Assembly: GCF_022014595.1 (NCBI RefSeq)
Contig: NZ_CP091740.1
Coordinates: 3,522,200 to 3,586,199 of the forward strand
Length of the DNA stretch: 64,000 bases
Direction of reading: 5' to 3'
Source: Solitalea lacus
GTDB taxonomy: Bacteria > Bacteroidota > Bacteroidia > Sphingobacteriales > Sphingobacteriaceae
Positions 25,099 through 35,617 of the stretch are shown one piece after another. The translations under genes and the position numbers were made by a program. Positions within the stretch are counted from its first letter, which is position 1. Each line of letters begins with the position of its first letter. The notes beneath the pieces were generated by a model. That model did not search any database, was not told the origin of the DNA, and saw nothing but the letters and a program-made list of their open reading frames with translations.

Positions 25099-26110
25099 CT
25101 ATTCCCTCAGATAAATGAAATGCTTTTACCTGGGGATAATTACTCATTATCCAGTTTAAAGCCGTTTTACTACGCAATCCGGTGGAGCAAACCAATAATA
25201 CCGGACAAGACTCAGACCAATTGCATTCCGTAAAATCTAAAAGCGGAATACTCTCCCCTCCGATATTAAAGGCCTCAAACTCGTAAGGCTCCCTTAGGTC
25301 TATAATTCTTAAATTGGGGTAAGTCGCTTTCAATTCAGGCAAAGTTTCCTTGGTAATTTGCTTCTCAATACCTGAAAAATTGGATTGAGGGCTCTTTTCA
25401 GGCTCCCAATAAGTAAACACCTGTGGATGCATCGTTAATGTATTCCAAACCCAAAGTTTACCTGCCATACTTTCTCCTGCACCGGTAATAATTTTTATTG
25501 CCTCTAACGCTTGCACGCTACCTACCAAGCCGGGCAATGCTCCTACTACTCCTATTTCTGAACATGTTTGATTTTCCATTTCTTCTGGAGGCTCGGGATA
25601 CAGGGCTTCCAACCCTGGAGAACCATGATAATGAAAAACCGATACTTGCCCTTCAAAACGATGAATTGAACCATATACCAATGGTTTTTCAAATTTTTCA
25701 CAGCAGGAATTCAGCAAATAACGGGTAGTAAAATTATCAGAACCATCAATCACCAAATCGGCACATAAAACTAAGGCATCGGCATTATATTCATCCAGTT
25801 TGGCTGTCACTGCCTCAATATCGATTTCAGGATTCAGCTTTCTTAATTTATCAGCAGCAACTATGCTTTTGGCCTTTCCTATATCTTCAACAGAATAAAG
25901 AACTTGCCGTTGCAGATTGGTTAAATCAACCTTATCAAAATCAACAATCACTAATTTCCCCACTCCTGCCGCAGTAAGATATTGCAAAACCGGACAACCC
26001 AAGCCCCCAGCACCAATTACCAAAACATGAGCTTTAGAAAGCTTTTCTTGTCCGTTTAATCCTATTTCAGGCAAAATCCATTGCCGGCGATACCGCTCAA
26101 AGTTTGTCAT
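25088..26110 (-). CDS. thiF: ThiF/MoeB-like E1 adenylyltransferase fused to a rhodanese domain
   Basis: 340 residues. The N-terminal E1-like domain (about 1-240) has the nucleotide-binding VIGAGGLGCPVLQYL and the DGSDNFTTRYL motif. It activates the C-terminal Gly-Gly of ThiS by adenylation. The C-terminal rhodanese domain (about 255-340) ends in VLLVCSTGLRSKTA with the persulfide-carrying Cys. Together they load sulfur onto ThiS for thiazole synthesis. The paired CxxC zinc motifs of many ThiF/MoeB proteins are not evident. It is the last gene of the operon, 25 bp after thiH; a MoeB-like side role is possible. Confidence 0.9.
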   Translation of the reverse strand: MTNFERYRRQWILPEIGLNGQEKLSKAHVLVIGAGGLGCPVLQYLTAAGVGKLVIVDFDKVDLTNLQRQVLYSVEDIGKAKSIVAADKLRKLNPEIDIEAVTAKLDEYNADALVLCADLVIDGSDNFTTRYLLNSCCEKFEKPLVYGSIHRFEGQVSVFHYHGSPGLEALYPEPPEEMENQTCSEIGVVGALPGLVGSVQALEAIKIITGAGESMAGKLWVWNTLTMHPQVFTYWEPEKSPQSNFSGIEKQITKETLPELKATYPNLRIIDLREPYEFEAFNIGGESIPLLDFTECNWSESCPVLLVCSTGLRSKTALNWIMSNYPQVKAFHLSEGIGEQ

Positions 26111-26135
26111 GCAAAATCCTCAAAAATCGTTTATG

Positions 26136-27251
26136 CTAAAAAGTCTTATCCCAATCTTTCCATACAGGTTCATAGCCTTGCGATTTAATAGCCTGAATTA
26201 CATCCGGAACTTTTCTTTCGTCAGAGATCTCAAACTGTTCTAGTGATTGAGAGGCAACCGTATACCCGCCAGGATTAGTTTTGGACCCCGCACTCATGGA
26301 GGTAATTCCCAGGTGAATCAACTGGTCTCTGAATTCAGGTGTTTCACGAGTAGAAAGACTCAATTCAATTTCAGGCTTAAATAAACGGTATGCTGAAATT
26401 ATCTGCACAAAATCACGGTCGCTAACAGGTAATTTAGGCGGCAAACCTCCGCTGCAAGGGCGTAAACGAGGAAAAGAAATTCCATATTGAGTTTTCCAAT
26501 AAGCCTTTTCCAGGTAATTAACATGTAAACCGGTAAAAAAACAGTCAGCCCGCCAATCGTCTAACCCTAACAAAACACCCAAGCCCATTTTTCGCACACC
26601 AGCCCTTCCAATGCGGTCGGGAGTTTCCAATCTATAATCAAAGTTTGATTTTTTGCCTTTAGGATGATGTATTTTATAATCTTCACGATGATAAGTCTCC
26701 TGGTAAACCAGGACATTTTCTAATCCATGTGACATCAACTTTTTATACTCATGTTCGTCTAATGGCTGCACCTCCATTGATACGTGATCAAACACAGGCC
26801 CTATTAGTTTCAGAGCATTCTCGAAATAATCAACCCCTACCGTTTGATTAGCCTCCCCTGAAACTAGCAACACATGCCGGTAACCCATTGACTTTACAAA
26901 TTCAGCTTCAGCTAATAATTCTGCATCTGTAAGCGTTTTCCGCTCTAACTTGTTATCATAACTAAAGCCGCAATAGGTGCAAATGTTTTGGCACTCGTTG
27001 CTTAAGTAAAGCGGAATATAAAGTTGAATAGTTTTTCCAAATCGCTTTAGAGTCAAACGCCTGCTTTCTTCAGCCATCAGCTTAACATACTGAGATGCAG
27101 CAGGAGAAAGTAAAGCTTTAAAATCCTCGAGTGATCGCTTAGGAGTATAAATTGCTCTTAAAACATCATCAGGCGTTTTGCGGTAAATACTATCCAGCGT
27201 TTCTTCCCAGGAATAATTATTAAATACAGTTGTAAAGCTATGCATGCTCAT
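26136..27251 (-). CDS. thiH: 2-iminoacetate synthase ThiH (radical SAM)
   Basis: 371 residues from the ATG at 27251 (MSMHSF), 1 bp after the thiG stop; the frame is open to 27299. The radical-SAM cluster motif CxxxCxxC is seen in NECQNICTYCGFSYDN. ThiH cleaves tyrosine to give dehydroglycine for the ThiG thiazole synthase. Its presence, with no thiO, indicates the tyrosine-dependent, oxygen-sensitive route. Confidence 0.95.
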   Translation of the reverse strand: MSMHSFTTVFNNYSWEETLDSIYRKTPDDVLRAIYTPKRSLEDFKALLSPAASQYVKLMAEESRRLTLKRFGKTIQLYIPLYLSNECQNICTYCGFSYDNKLERKTLTDAELLAEAEFVKSMGYRHVLLVSGEANQTVGVDYFENALKLIGPVFDHVSMEVQPLDEHEYKKLMSHGLENVLVYQETYHREDYKIHHPKGKKSNFDYRLETPDRIGRAGVRKMGLGVLLGLDDWRADCFFTGLHVNYLEKAYWKTQYGISFPRLRPCSGGLPPKLPVSDRDFVQIISAYRLFKPEIELSLSTRETPEFRDQLIHLGITSMSAGSKTNPGGYTVASQSLEQFEISDERKVPDVIQAIKSQGYEPVWKDWDKTF

Positions 27252-27252
27252 C

Positions 27253-28029
27253 TTACAATAAATCAAGAAATTCGGTAAACGGACTACTCGCTTCGGCATG
27301 AGAACGAAGAGTATCTAACCCTGATATATATGCTTCCCTACCAGCTTCAACAGCTTTTTTGAATGCCGAAGCCATTTTTTCAGGGTTAATGGCACCTGCA
27401 ATTGCGGTATTTACCAGCACTGCATCTGCACCTATTTCCATTGCCAGAGCCGCATCTGAAGGACGACCAATTCCGGCATCCACTACTACGGGCACTCTGC
27501 TTTGTTCAATAATGATTTCTAAAAACTTGCGACTCACCAAGCCCTGGTTAGAACCGATTGGAGCCCCTAACGGCATTACAGCTGCCGTTCCAACATCCTC
27601 CAAACGCTTACAAATGACCGGATCGGCATGAATATAAGGTAATACCGTAAAACCCAGTTTCACCAACTCTTCGGCAGCCTTCAGGGTTTCTACAGGATCA
27701 GGCATAAGGTATTTAGGATCAGGATGTATTTCGAGTTTCAAAAAATCTGTTTCAAAAACTTCACGAGCCAACAATGCGCATTGAATAGCCTCTTCGGCAG
27801 TTCGCGCCCCGGAGGTATTAGGCAATAGATTAACCTTAAGTAGCTCTAAAGTACTTAGCAAATTTTCCTGCTCAAGCCCCTTCTCCACCCTCTTTAAAGC
27901 AGCGGTAACCAATTCCGAACCTGAAGATAGAATTGCAGCCTTCATTATTGGGTTAGAACCAAATTTACCGGTCCCCAAAAAAAGGCGGCTAGTAAATGCT
28001 CTGCCTCCGATTATAAGTTGATCATTCAT
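27253..28029 (-). CDS. thiG: Thiazole synthase
   Basis: 258 residues, a TIM-barrel enzyme that builds the thiazole phosphate from deoxyxylulose phosphate, dehydroglycine and ThiS-thiocarboxylate. The N-terminus [19 protein letters not shown], the [12 protein letters not shown] loop and [20 protein letters not shown] are characteristic. It starts 2 bp after the thiE stop and is followed directly by thiH, so translation is probably coupled. Confidence 0.96.
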   Translation of the reverse strand: MNDQLIIGGRAFTSRLFLGTGKFGSNPIMKAAILSSGSELVTAALKRVEKGLEQENLLSTLELLKVNLLPNTSGARTAEEAIQCALLAREVFETDFLKLEIHPDPKYLMPDPVETLKAAEELVKLGFTVLPYIHADPVICKRLEDVGTAAVMPLGAPIGSNQGLVSRKFLEIIIEQSRVPVVVDAGIGRPSDAALAMEIGADAVLVNTAIAGAINPEKMASAFKKAVEAGREAYISGLDTLRSHAEASSPFTEFLDLL

Positions 28030-28031
28030 TT

Positions 28032-28676
28032 TCAGATAAGTTGAGATGTTGATGATATTTTATTTTCAAACTCTTGAACCATTACACACGCATCTTCAGC
28101 ATGTGTAATAACTGATGAAACTGCCACTCCATAAACCCCGGCCTCTTTTAACCCTTCAACATCGTCAATGGTCAATCCGCCAATTGCAATTACCGGCAAT
28201 TCCAAAGCTTCTGTTTTCATCTGTTTCAAAATCGCTTGATAACCTTGTAAACCTAACAAAGGGCTTAGGTTTTGTTTTGTAGTTGTAAACCGGTAAGGGC
28301 CCAAACCAATATAATTTACTCCCATTCCAGACAGTGCTCGAATGTCATCAATCGTGTTGGCTGTACCTCCAATAATAAAATCCGAACCTAAAGCTTCACG
28401 TACATCAAGTGGAGACGAGTCTTTTTTACCTAAATGCACGCCATGAGCCCCTATTGCTTTTGCAATATCCGGACGATCATTAATAATTAACACCGCATTT
28501 GCGGCCTTACATACTTGCAAGGCTTGCAGGGCCGATGACAAAATAACATTATCATCATAGTTTTTAAGCCTGAGCTGAATCCAGCGGCAACCTGCATTCA
28601 ATGATTTTTGAATATTTTGAAGATGTTCGGCAGGCGTAGCACCTTGAGAGATATACTGTAAACTAGCTATTTGCAT
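28032..28676 (-). CDS. thiE: Thiamine phosphate synthase
   Basis: 214-residue TIM barrel that joins the pyrimidine and thiazole phosphates to thiamine phosphate. WIQLRLKN near the N-terminus, [22 protein letters not shown] and the phosphate-binding [19 protein letters not shown] are typical. The second pyrophosphate loop is [13 protein letters not shown]. It overlaps thiD by 14 bp. This copy keeps the usual motifs, unlike the paralogue at 29382. Confidence 0.93.
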   Translation of the reverse strand: MQIASLQYISQGATPAEHLQNIQKSLNAGCRWIQLRLKNYDDNVILSSALQALQVCKAANAVLIINDRPDIAKAIGAHGVHLGKKDSSPLDVREALGSDFIIGGTANTIDDIRALSGMGVNYIGLGPYRFTTTKQNLSPLLGLQGYQAILKQMKTEALELPVIAIGGLTIDDVEGLKEAGVYGVAVSSVITHAEDACVMVQEFENKISSTSQLI

Positions 28677-29415
28677 GATAAGCTAACAATGTTTGATTTG
28701 AATGAATTAACCGATACACATATTTTTTTGCCTCTAAGCAGGCGTTTTCCAATGATTGCCCATTGGCAAGTTGAGCTGTGATAGCCGCTGATAAACAGCA
28801 TCCTGTACCATGTTTAGGACTGCCCATTGGCCCTAAGGGGTTTAGTTCTGTTATCTGTCCGTTTACGATGAGTAAGTCGGTTCCCGGAGTTGTCGAAGAA
28901 TGCCCTCCCTTTAAAAGTACAGGGCATTTTGCCGACCACAACACTGCAGCTTCAATTGCATTTTCATTAACCGTCATTTCTTGCATCTCAGGAACGTTAG
29001 GAGTTAACAATGCCAGATGCATCAATGAACTTTCGAGGCCCACTACATTATGAAAAGGGGTTCCCATTGAGGGACCCAAAACCGGATCAACAATAAACTT
29101 CAGATTGGGTCTGATTTTCTTTGCTACCTCTACTATTTCGCTTAAAACTTCCCAATTTTGGATGATACCTACCTTAACATATTCCACAGGGTATCTGCTT
29201 AAAAGGGGGTTAAGCTGATTGATTATTGATTGCGGGCTTAACCAATCTACATTGAAGACTTGCTCTTCGGTTTGCACGGTTACAGCAGTACAAACCGAAA
29301 GTCCCATTACTCCTAGCTGCTCAAATGTTTTGCAGTCTGCAACCAGCCCGGCTCCTCCAGTAGGATCAAAACCGGCAATAGTTAGCACATAAGGGCGGTC
29401 ACACAATTTTTCCAT
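28663..29415 (-). CDS. thiD: Hydroxymethylpyrimidine/phosphomethylpyrimidine kinase
   Basis: 250-residue ribokinase-fold enzyme that makes HMP pyrophosphate. The N-terminal VLTIAGFDPTGGAGLVADCKTF, the middle FIVDPVLGPSMG and the catalytic GTGCCLSAAI motif are present. It overlaps the end of the upstream thiE paralogue by 34 bp and the start of thiE by 14 bp. Confidence 0.94.
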   Translation of the reverse strand: MEKLCDRPYVLTIAGFDPTGGAGLVADCKTFEQLGVMGLSVCTAVTVQTEEQVFNVDWLSPQSIINQLNPLLSRYPVEYVKVGIIQNWEVLSEIVEVAKKIRPNLKFIVDPVLGPSMGTPFHNVVGLESSLMHLALLTPNVPEMQEMTVNENAIEAAVLWSAKCPVLLKGGHSSTTPGTDLLIVNGQITELNPLGPMGSPKHGTGCCLSAAITAQLANGQSLENACLEAKKYVYRLIHSNQTLLAYHANS

Positions 29416-29990
29416 CGTTGCAAAGGATTATGAAAATTCCATATGTAGCCTAAAAGGGCCGCATGCTGAAATCTCCGGTTTATTATTTCGTTAAAATGGG
29501 CAGGTGTTACTCCACCCAGAGCTACAGCCGATTCCAGGTCATGTTGATCTACAATCCAGTTCTCTTCAGCATGATGCCCCACTTTGGAAATACTGTCAAA
29601 GACCGGACTGCACAAAACCCAATCGAATTGACTAAGCTGCTGTAGTTCGAGCAGCGAATGCGCTCCTGATGACGTTTTCAGATTATGCTCACAGCATGTT
29701 TGTTTATAAAACCCGAATTGCTCTATTGTTAGGTTTAATCGAGCATTTTTAGGTAAATGCCATCCAGCAAGTCCTTCAAATGACGGATGCCAATCTGCAG
29801 CATGCACAAACACCTGCTTTCGCAGCATATCCGGCCATTGCTCCAATACATTCCCTAATTCATCAGTCGTCAACATTGGCTTTCTGAAATGAATCAAAAA
29901 AGGATACACTTCTTGCATAGCCAGCAATAAACTGACTTCATTTTCAGAGGGAACTTCCATTGATATAACTCTAATCTTAAGGGGGGGCAT
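29382..29990 (-). CDS. Divergent thiamine phosphate synthase paralogue (ThiE/TenI superfamily)
   Basis: 202 residues, a barrel of the ThiE/TenI superfamily judged from LIHFRKP near the N-terminus, the middle GAHSLLELQQLSQFDWVLCSPVFDS and the C-terminal VALGGVTPAHFNEI. It lacks the INDRPDIA-type substrate loop and several phosphate-binding residues seen in ThiE at 28032. It may therefore have a TenI-like role, such as thiazole tautomer isomerisation, or an altered activity. ATG 29960 is an alternative start. It lies between thiC and thiD in the operon. Confidence 0.7.
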   Translation of the reverse strand: MPPLKIRVISMEVPSENEVSLLLAMQEVYPFLIHFRKPMLTTDELGNVLEQWPDMLRKQVFVHAADWHPSFEGLAGWHLPKNARLNLTIEQFGFYKQTCCEHNLKTSSGAHSLLELQQLSQFDWVLCSPVFDSISKVGHHAEENWIVDQHDLESAVALGGVTPAHFNEIINRRFQHAALLGYIWNFHNPLQRWKNCVTALMC

Positions 29991-30013
29991 CTACCTAACA
30001 ATTTAAAAGCAAC

Positions 30014-31864
<1,851 letters not shown>

Positions 31865-31896
31865 TTAAATCAAATGCTTAAGATTATGGGAATATT

Positions 31897-32103
31897 TTAA
31901 CCACCCTGACTGGCTGTTACTATGGTTATATGAGCTGATTCAGGAACGAGAGTGGTACTCCAGCTACTTCGAGGAATCACACGATTGTTGAGGGCAACAG
32001 CAATTCCACGCTTTTCAAGCAGGTTAAGTACTGAAAGTAAAAAGCTTAGTTTAAGTTCTTGTTCCGAAAACTGATAAGGCGTTTTGTTTACAAACACTTC
32101 CAT
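31897..32103 (-). CDS. thiS: Sulfur carrier protein ThiS
   Basis: 68-residue ubiquitin-like protein. It ends in ASQGG, the Gly-Gly tail that becomes thiocarboxylate, and has the ALNNRVIPRSSW segment typical of ThiS. It gives sulfur to ThiG after activation by ThiF. It is the first gene after the TPP riboswitch, with about 90 nt of leader between the P1 stem and the start codon. Confidence 0.95.
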   Translation of the reverse strand: MEVFVNKTPYQFSEQELKLSFLLSVLNLLEKRGIAVALNNRVIPRSSWSTTLVPESAHITIVTASQGG

Positions 32104-32190
32104 GTAAATAAGTTTTGGGGTAAACTTCAGGAAGTGCTAAAACCAATTAAGGCGAGCAAAATCATGAAAAGGCCAAACCATAAGGTTCCG

Positions 32191-32283
32191 CCGTAAACTT
32201 TTCCCTACGTCAGTATGAACTGCATCAGGTTCAAAGGGTATTATCTCAGTCTGGCTGGTTACAGACACCCCTAAAGTTTACCA
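32191..32283 (-). promoter_or_regulatory. TPP riboswitch (THI element)
   Basis: On the minus strand the conserved THI core is plain: GGGGTGTC, then CTGAGATAATACCC, then GAACCTGATGCAGTTCATAC and GTAGGGAAAAG. P1 is formed by GTAAACTTT near 32281-32273 and AAAGTTTAC near 32201-32193. TPP riboswitches shut off thiamine genes when TPP is abundant. A second copy of the P1 3' strand (AAGTTTACC, plus-strand 32119-32127) lies beside the thiS start and could compete for pairing. Confidence 0.96.
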
Positions 32284-32293
32284 TAGTACGTTG

Positions 32294-32321
32294 CGAATAT
32301 ACGGTTTCTTCTTAAACAAGC
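32294..32321 (-). promoter_or_regulatory. Candidate promoter of the thiamine operon
   Basis: On the minus strand TATATTCG (32294-32301) is one base off TAnnTTTG, and a TTG lies about 18 bp upstream of it. Transcription would start only a few bases before the riboswitch P1 stem. Confidence 0.5.
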
Positions 32322-32489
32322 AACAGGAAGAATGGATCATCCATTCGTATTCTTTCGAACACGTCACAGACGCGCGAGAACAGAGGTTAACTAAAGATCC
32401 ACTTAAACCAACATTTATAACGTAGGGAGAGAAGGTAAACTTGCCATATAAACTTCATTATTACCTAGAGAGTTGATTTCTCTCAAAAG

Positions 32490-32521
32490 AAAAGGTTTCG
32501 ATGGATTAACCGAAACCTTTT
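32490..32521 (-). terminator. Terminator of floA
   Basis: AAAAGGTTTCG (32490-32500) and CGAAACCTTTT (32511-32521) form a perfect 11-bp stem with a 10-nt loop. On the minus strand a CTTTTG tail follows. It starts 28 bp beyond the floA stop. Confidence 0.8.
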
Positions 32522-32548
32522 CTATATCCTTAAATAGTAAGAACTACC

Positions 32549-33526
32549 TTATTTCTTGGTTTCCCCGCCTTTAGGTTTTGAAATGGATTCACGCATTTCT
32601 GTATCGGCTTTCATATTTTGCATGCGGTAATAATCCATAATACCCATATTACCCGCTTTAAAGGCATCAGCCATTGCTTTAGGAACTTCCGCTTCAGCTT
32701 CAATTACCCTTGCACGCGCGTCTTGTGCTTTTGCACGCATTTCTTGCTCTAAAGCAACAGCCATAGCGCGGCGCTCTTCGGCACGGGCGTTTGCCACTTT
32801 TAAATCGGCTTCGGCCTGGTCTGCTTGTAATTTAGCGCCGATGTTTTCACCAATATCAATGTCGGCAATATCAATAGAAAGAATTTCGAAAGCCGTTCCT
32901 GAATCCAGGCCTTTTCCCAATACTACTTTTGAAATTCGATCAGGATTTTCCAATACTTCCTTGTGACTAGAAGCCGAACCGATAGTGGTTACAATTCCTT
33001 CACCAACACGGGCTAAAATAGTTTCCTCACCGGCACCACCTACTAATTGGTTAATGTTAGCACGAACTGTAACACGGGCTTTAGCAACTAACTGAATACC
33101 ATCTTTTGCTACCGCAGCAACCGGTGGCGTATTGATTACGCGGGGATTAACCGATAATTGCACGGCATCAAATACATCGCGTCCAGCAAGGTCTATGGCC
33201 GTAGCCAGTTTAAAATCCAACGGAATGTTTGCTTTATCAGCTGAAATCAATGCTTTAATTACATTATTCACATGCCCTCCGGCAAGGTAGTGTGTTTCAA
33301 TATCATTGCTTGTGATCTTTAATCCGGCTTTGGTCGAAGTGATCATAGCATTTACTACCAGTGCAGGCGGAACTTTTCGCAAGCGCATCAGCACCAAGGT
33401 AATTAAACTTATAGGTGCTCCTGACAGCCAGGCAGTAAACCATAGGTTTACCGGAAAAAGATAAAGAAAAACAAAAAGTGCTATTACAGCCCCTACAACA
33501 GATAGTACAATAGTAAATGGTTCCAT
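32549..33526 (-). CDS. floA: Flotillin-like protein FloA
   Basis: 325 residues. An N-terminal hydrophobic hairpin (about 5-50) inserts into the membrane. It is followed by an SPFH-like domain with [20 protein letters not shown] and a long Ala/Glu-rich coiled-coil region (about 225-300) around [20 protein letters not shown]. This matches the bacterial FloA (UPF0365) family that scaffolds functional membrane microdomains. The NfeD-type partner often found upstream is not present here. Confidence 0.94.
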   Translation of the reverse strand: MEPFTIVLSVVGAVIALFVFLYLFPVNLWFTAWLSGAPISLITLVLMRLRKVPPALVVNAMITSTKAGLKITSNDIETHYLAGGHVNNVIKALISADKANIPLDFKLATAIDLAGRDVFDAVQLSVNPRVINTPPVAAVAKDGIQLVAKARVTVRANINQLVGGAGEETILARVGEGIVTTIGSASSHKEVLENPDRISKVVLGKGLDSGTAFEILSIDIADIDIGENIGAKLQADQAEADLKVANARAEERRAMAVALEQEMRAKAQDARARVIEAEAEVPKAMADAFKAGNMGIMDYYRMQNMKADTEMRESISKPKGGETKK

Positions 33527-33662
33527 TTTGGCTCAGTATAGTTAATAAACGATAGAATGTTTCTACCGCATAAAGATGAAAAAAAAATAAATTCAAAATA
33601 TAACTTTTAGCCAATAGTTATTAAATCATATTTAGTCATTTAGTAAAGTAGTATTTATAAAC

Positions 33663-33693
33663 AAAAAGAGCTGCTACTTTTCGCAGCAACTCT
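33663..33693 (-). terminator. Terminator of the PrxQ/AhpE-like gene
   Basis: AGAGCTGCTAC (33667-33677) pairs with GCAGCAACTCT (33683-33693) with only G-T wobbles. On the minus strand a TTTTTG run follows. It lies 33 bp beyond the peroxiredoxin stop. Confidence 0.8.
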
Positions 33694-33725
33694 CCTAAGT
33701 AGTTAATATTATGCTAAAAATTGAA

Positions 33726-34190
33726 TTAAGAGTTTACAATAGCATCAATTGCTGTAAAATCCGGTAGTTCACCTGCGTTCTCTAACACTTCTGCATATTT
33801 AATAGTTCCTTGCTCATCAATAACAAAGGCTGCACGTTTGGCAACTCCTTTTAAACCTAATACAAAGGTTTCATATTGCGCATCATATGCATTGGAAACT
33901 TCCTTATTAAAATCAGAAAGCAGGGGAAATTGATAATTATTATCTTCTTTAAACTTTGCCAAAGTAAATGGAGTATCTACTGAAATACCAAGTACTTGAG
34001 CATTCAATTTTTTATAATACCCGAATTTATCACGCATAGTACAAAGTTGCTCGGTACAAATGCTTGTAAATGCCAATGGAAAGAAATGAAGTATCACTTT
34101 TTTACCCTTAAAATCATTAAGCGATACTACTGTGTTATCCGAACTAAACAATTTAAAATCGGGAGCCTGATCTCCAACTTTTAATGCCAT
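33726..34190 (-). CDS. Peroxiredoxin of AhpE/PrxQ type
   Basis: 154 residues, thioredoxin fold, cytoplasmic. The active-site stretch FFPLAFTSICTEQLCTMRD has the AhpE-like FPLAFT core, but with the C-x4-C spacing (Cys45, Cys50) of the 2-Cys PrxQ/BCP group. It reduces hydroperoxides; the second Cys could act as resolving residue. It is a single gene with its own terminator. Confidence 0.88.
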   Translation of the reverse strand: MALKVGDQAPDFKLFSSDNTVVSLNDFKGKKVILHFFPLAFTSICTEQLCTMRDKFGYYKKLNAQVLGISVDTPFTLAKFKEDNNYQFPLLSDFNKEVSNAYDAQYETFVLGLKGVAKRAAFVIDEQGTIKYAEVLENAGELPDFTAIDAIVNS

Positions 34191-34252
34191 AACTATATTG
34201 GTTTTATTTAAATGTAGAGCAATCTATTAAAACATCGATAATCTAACAAAAA

Positions 34253-35161
34253 TTATTTAATCAAAGACAACTGCTCATCAACAATCATCAAACCTTCTTC
34301 AAACGAACGAGGGCTATATCCTAATTCTTTTATCGATTTATCTAAAACAAAACCTGTTTTTACCGGACGTTTCGCCGGTTGATTTAAAGTATCTGCAGAG
34401 ATAGGGTTGATCAATGATTTATCTAATTTCCAGAAATCAGCAATTCGTTCAACAATTTCCAAAATGCTCATAAAATCCTTACCTGAGGCATTAAAAATCC
34501 CCTTCACTCTTTTTTCCATAGCCAGAATACAGGCATCTGCCAAATCCTCGGCTAAAGTAGGATTTCGATATTGATCATTCACCACATTTATATTCTGTCC
34601 CTTTTCTAAAGCAGCTTTGGCCCACAATACAATATTGCTGCGGCTCATATCTTTTACTACACCAAACACGATAATGGTTCGTAAAATAGCGTAATCGATT
34701 TCGCTATCTTTTAATAACTCTTCCGACTCCAGCTTGGTTTGTCCGTAATAACTTAATGGATTAGGAGATGCTTCTTCATCATAAGGCCCGTTCGCCCCGT
34801 CAAAAATAAAATCAGTTGAAAGATGAATAAAGTGAGAGTTGGTTTGCTTGCAGGCATCAATAAAATATTGAACAGCATCAACATTCAATTTTTTACAAAG
34901 TTCACGTTCCGCTTCACAAGCATCAACATTGGTCATTGCTGCTGTGTGAATCAAATGATCAGGACGATGCTTTAACATGACTGATTCTACTTCAACTTGA
35001 TTAGTTATATCTAAGCTCTCATAGACATATCCTGTTTCACGATATCGGTCGGCCCCTTTGGCTGTCGCTATCACCAAATATTCAGGATTATTTCTTAATT
35101 TATCCAGAAGCTTTTGCCCTAACAATCCGTTGCTGCCTGTAATCAGTACTTTTTTTGACAT
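34253..35161 (-). CDS. SDR-family sugar nucleotide reductase, RmlD-like
   Basis: 302 residues from the ATG at 35161 (MSKKVLITGSNGLLGQKL); the frame is open to 35212, but the glycine-rich Rossmann motif fits the shorter form. The catalytic YxxxK is seen in LSYYGQTKLESEELL, and STDFIFDGANGPYDE is typical of dTDP-4-dehydrorhamnose reductase-like proteins. No other rhamnose gene is nearby, so the substrate is uncertain. A decayed gene lies 11 bp upstream. Confidence 0.85.
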   Translation of the reverse strand: MSKKVLITGSNGLLGQKLLDKLRNNPEYLVIATAKGADRYRETGYVYESLDITNQVEVESVMLKHRPDHLIHTAAMTNVDACEAERELCKKLNVDAVQYFIDACKQTNSHFIHLSTDFIFDGANGPYDEEASPNPLSYYGQTKLESEELLKDSEIDYAILRTIIVFGVVKDMSRSNIVLWAKAALEKGQNINVVNDQYRNPTLAEDLADACILAMEKRVKGIFNASGKDFMSILEIVERIADFWKLDKSLINPISADTLNQPAKRPVKTGFVLDKSIKELGYSPRSFEEGLMIVDEQLSLIK

Positions 35162-35171
35162 AAATAGTGAG

Positions 35172-35609
35172 TTATTCAGTGCAAGATGGGACGAAAAACT
35201 CAAAATTACCATTAGTTTTTTTTAACAAACTAGCTTTCAACTCATTCTCATTAAAGTAAATCTCGATGGAAGACATTTCTTGTCTGAATTTTCCCAGATG
35301 AAACTATCCAATCATCAAACCGTTTTCTACATACTTGTCTTTAATATTGCTGTGAACCACATCTAAAATACACGACTCATCATCCGGAATATTATTGAAT
35401 ACAGCCAGTAATGTTTTCTTCATTCTGTCTCCAACAGAAAAGAAGCCATTTTTTAAAAAATCAATAGTAGGATAATAACAATTGTTCCAAATTTTCTACA
35501 CTACGACCGTTTACTTCTGGATGGCATGTGATAAAAAATGAATATTTTCAATGGCTGGCTTCACAAAGGGACACACTTCCTGGGAATGCTTAAAAACAAG
35601 CTTATACAT
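35172..35609 (-). pseudogene. Decayed gene, possibly DUF6875-like
   Basis: On the minus strand an ATG at 35609 opens MYKLVFKHSQEVCPFVKP and stops at 35513. A shifted frame continues with WNNCYYPTIDFLKNGFFSVG and ILDVVHSNIKDKYVENGLMI, where an in-frame TAG interrupts before FHLGKFRQEM. The same frame then runs to a TAA at 35172. The two landmarks, CPFV near the start and ENGLMIG-(stop)-FH, resemble DUF6875 proteins as I remember them. At least one frameshift and one nonsense codon are needed, so it is not functional as read. Confidence 0.5.
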
Positions 35610-35617
35610 CTCTTTTA

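Noticed and set aside
33303-33614. 103-residue frame overlapping the floA N-terminus
   Set aside because: It is on the same strand in another frame and covers the conserved floA membrane region. No motif supports it.
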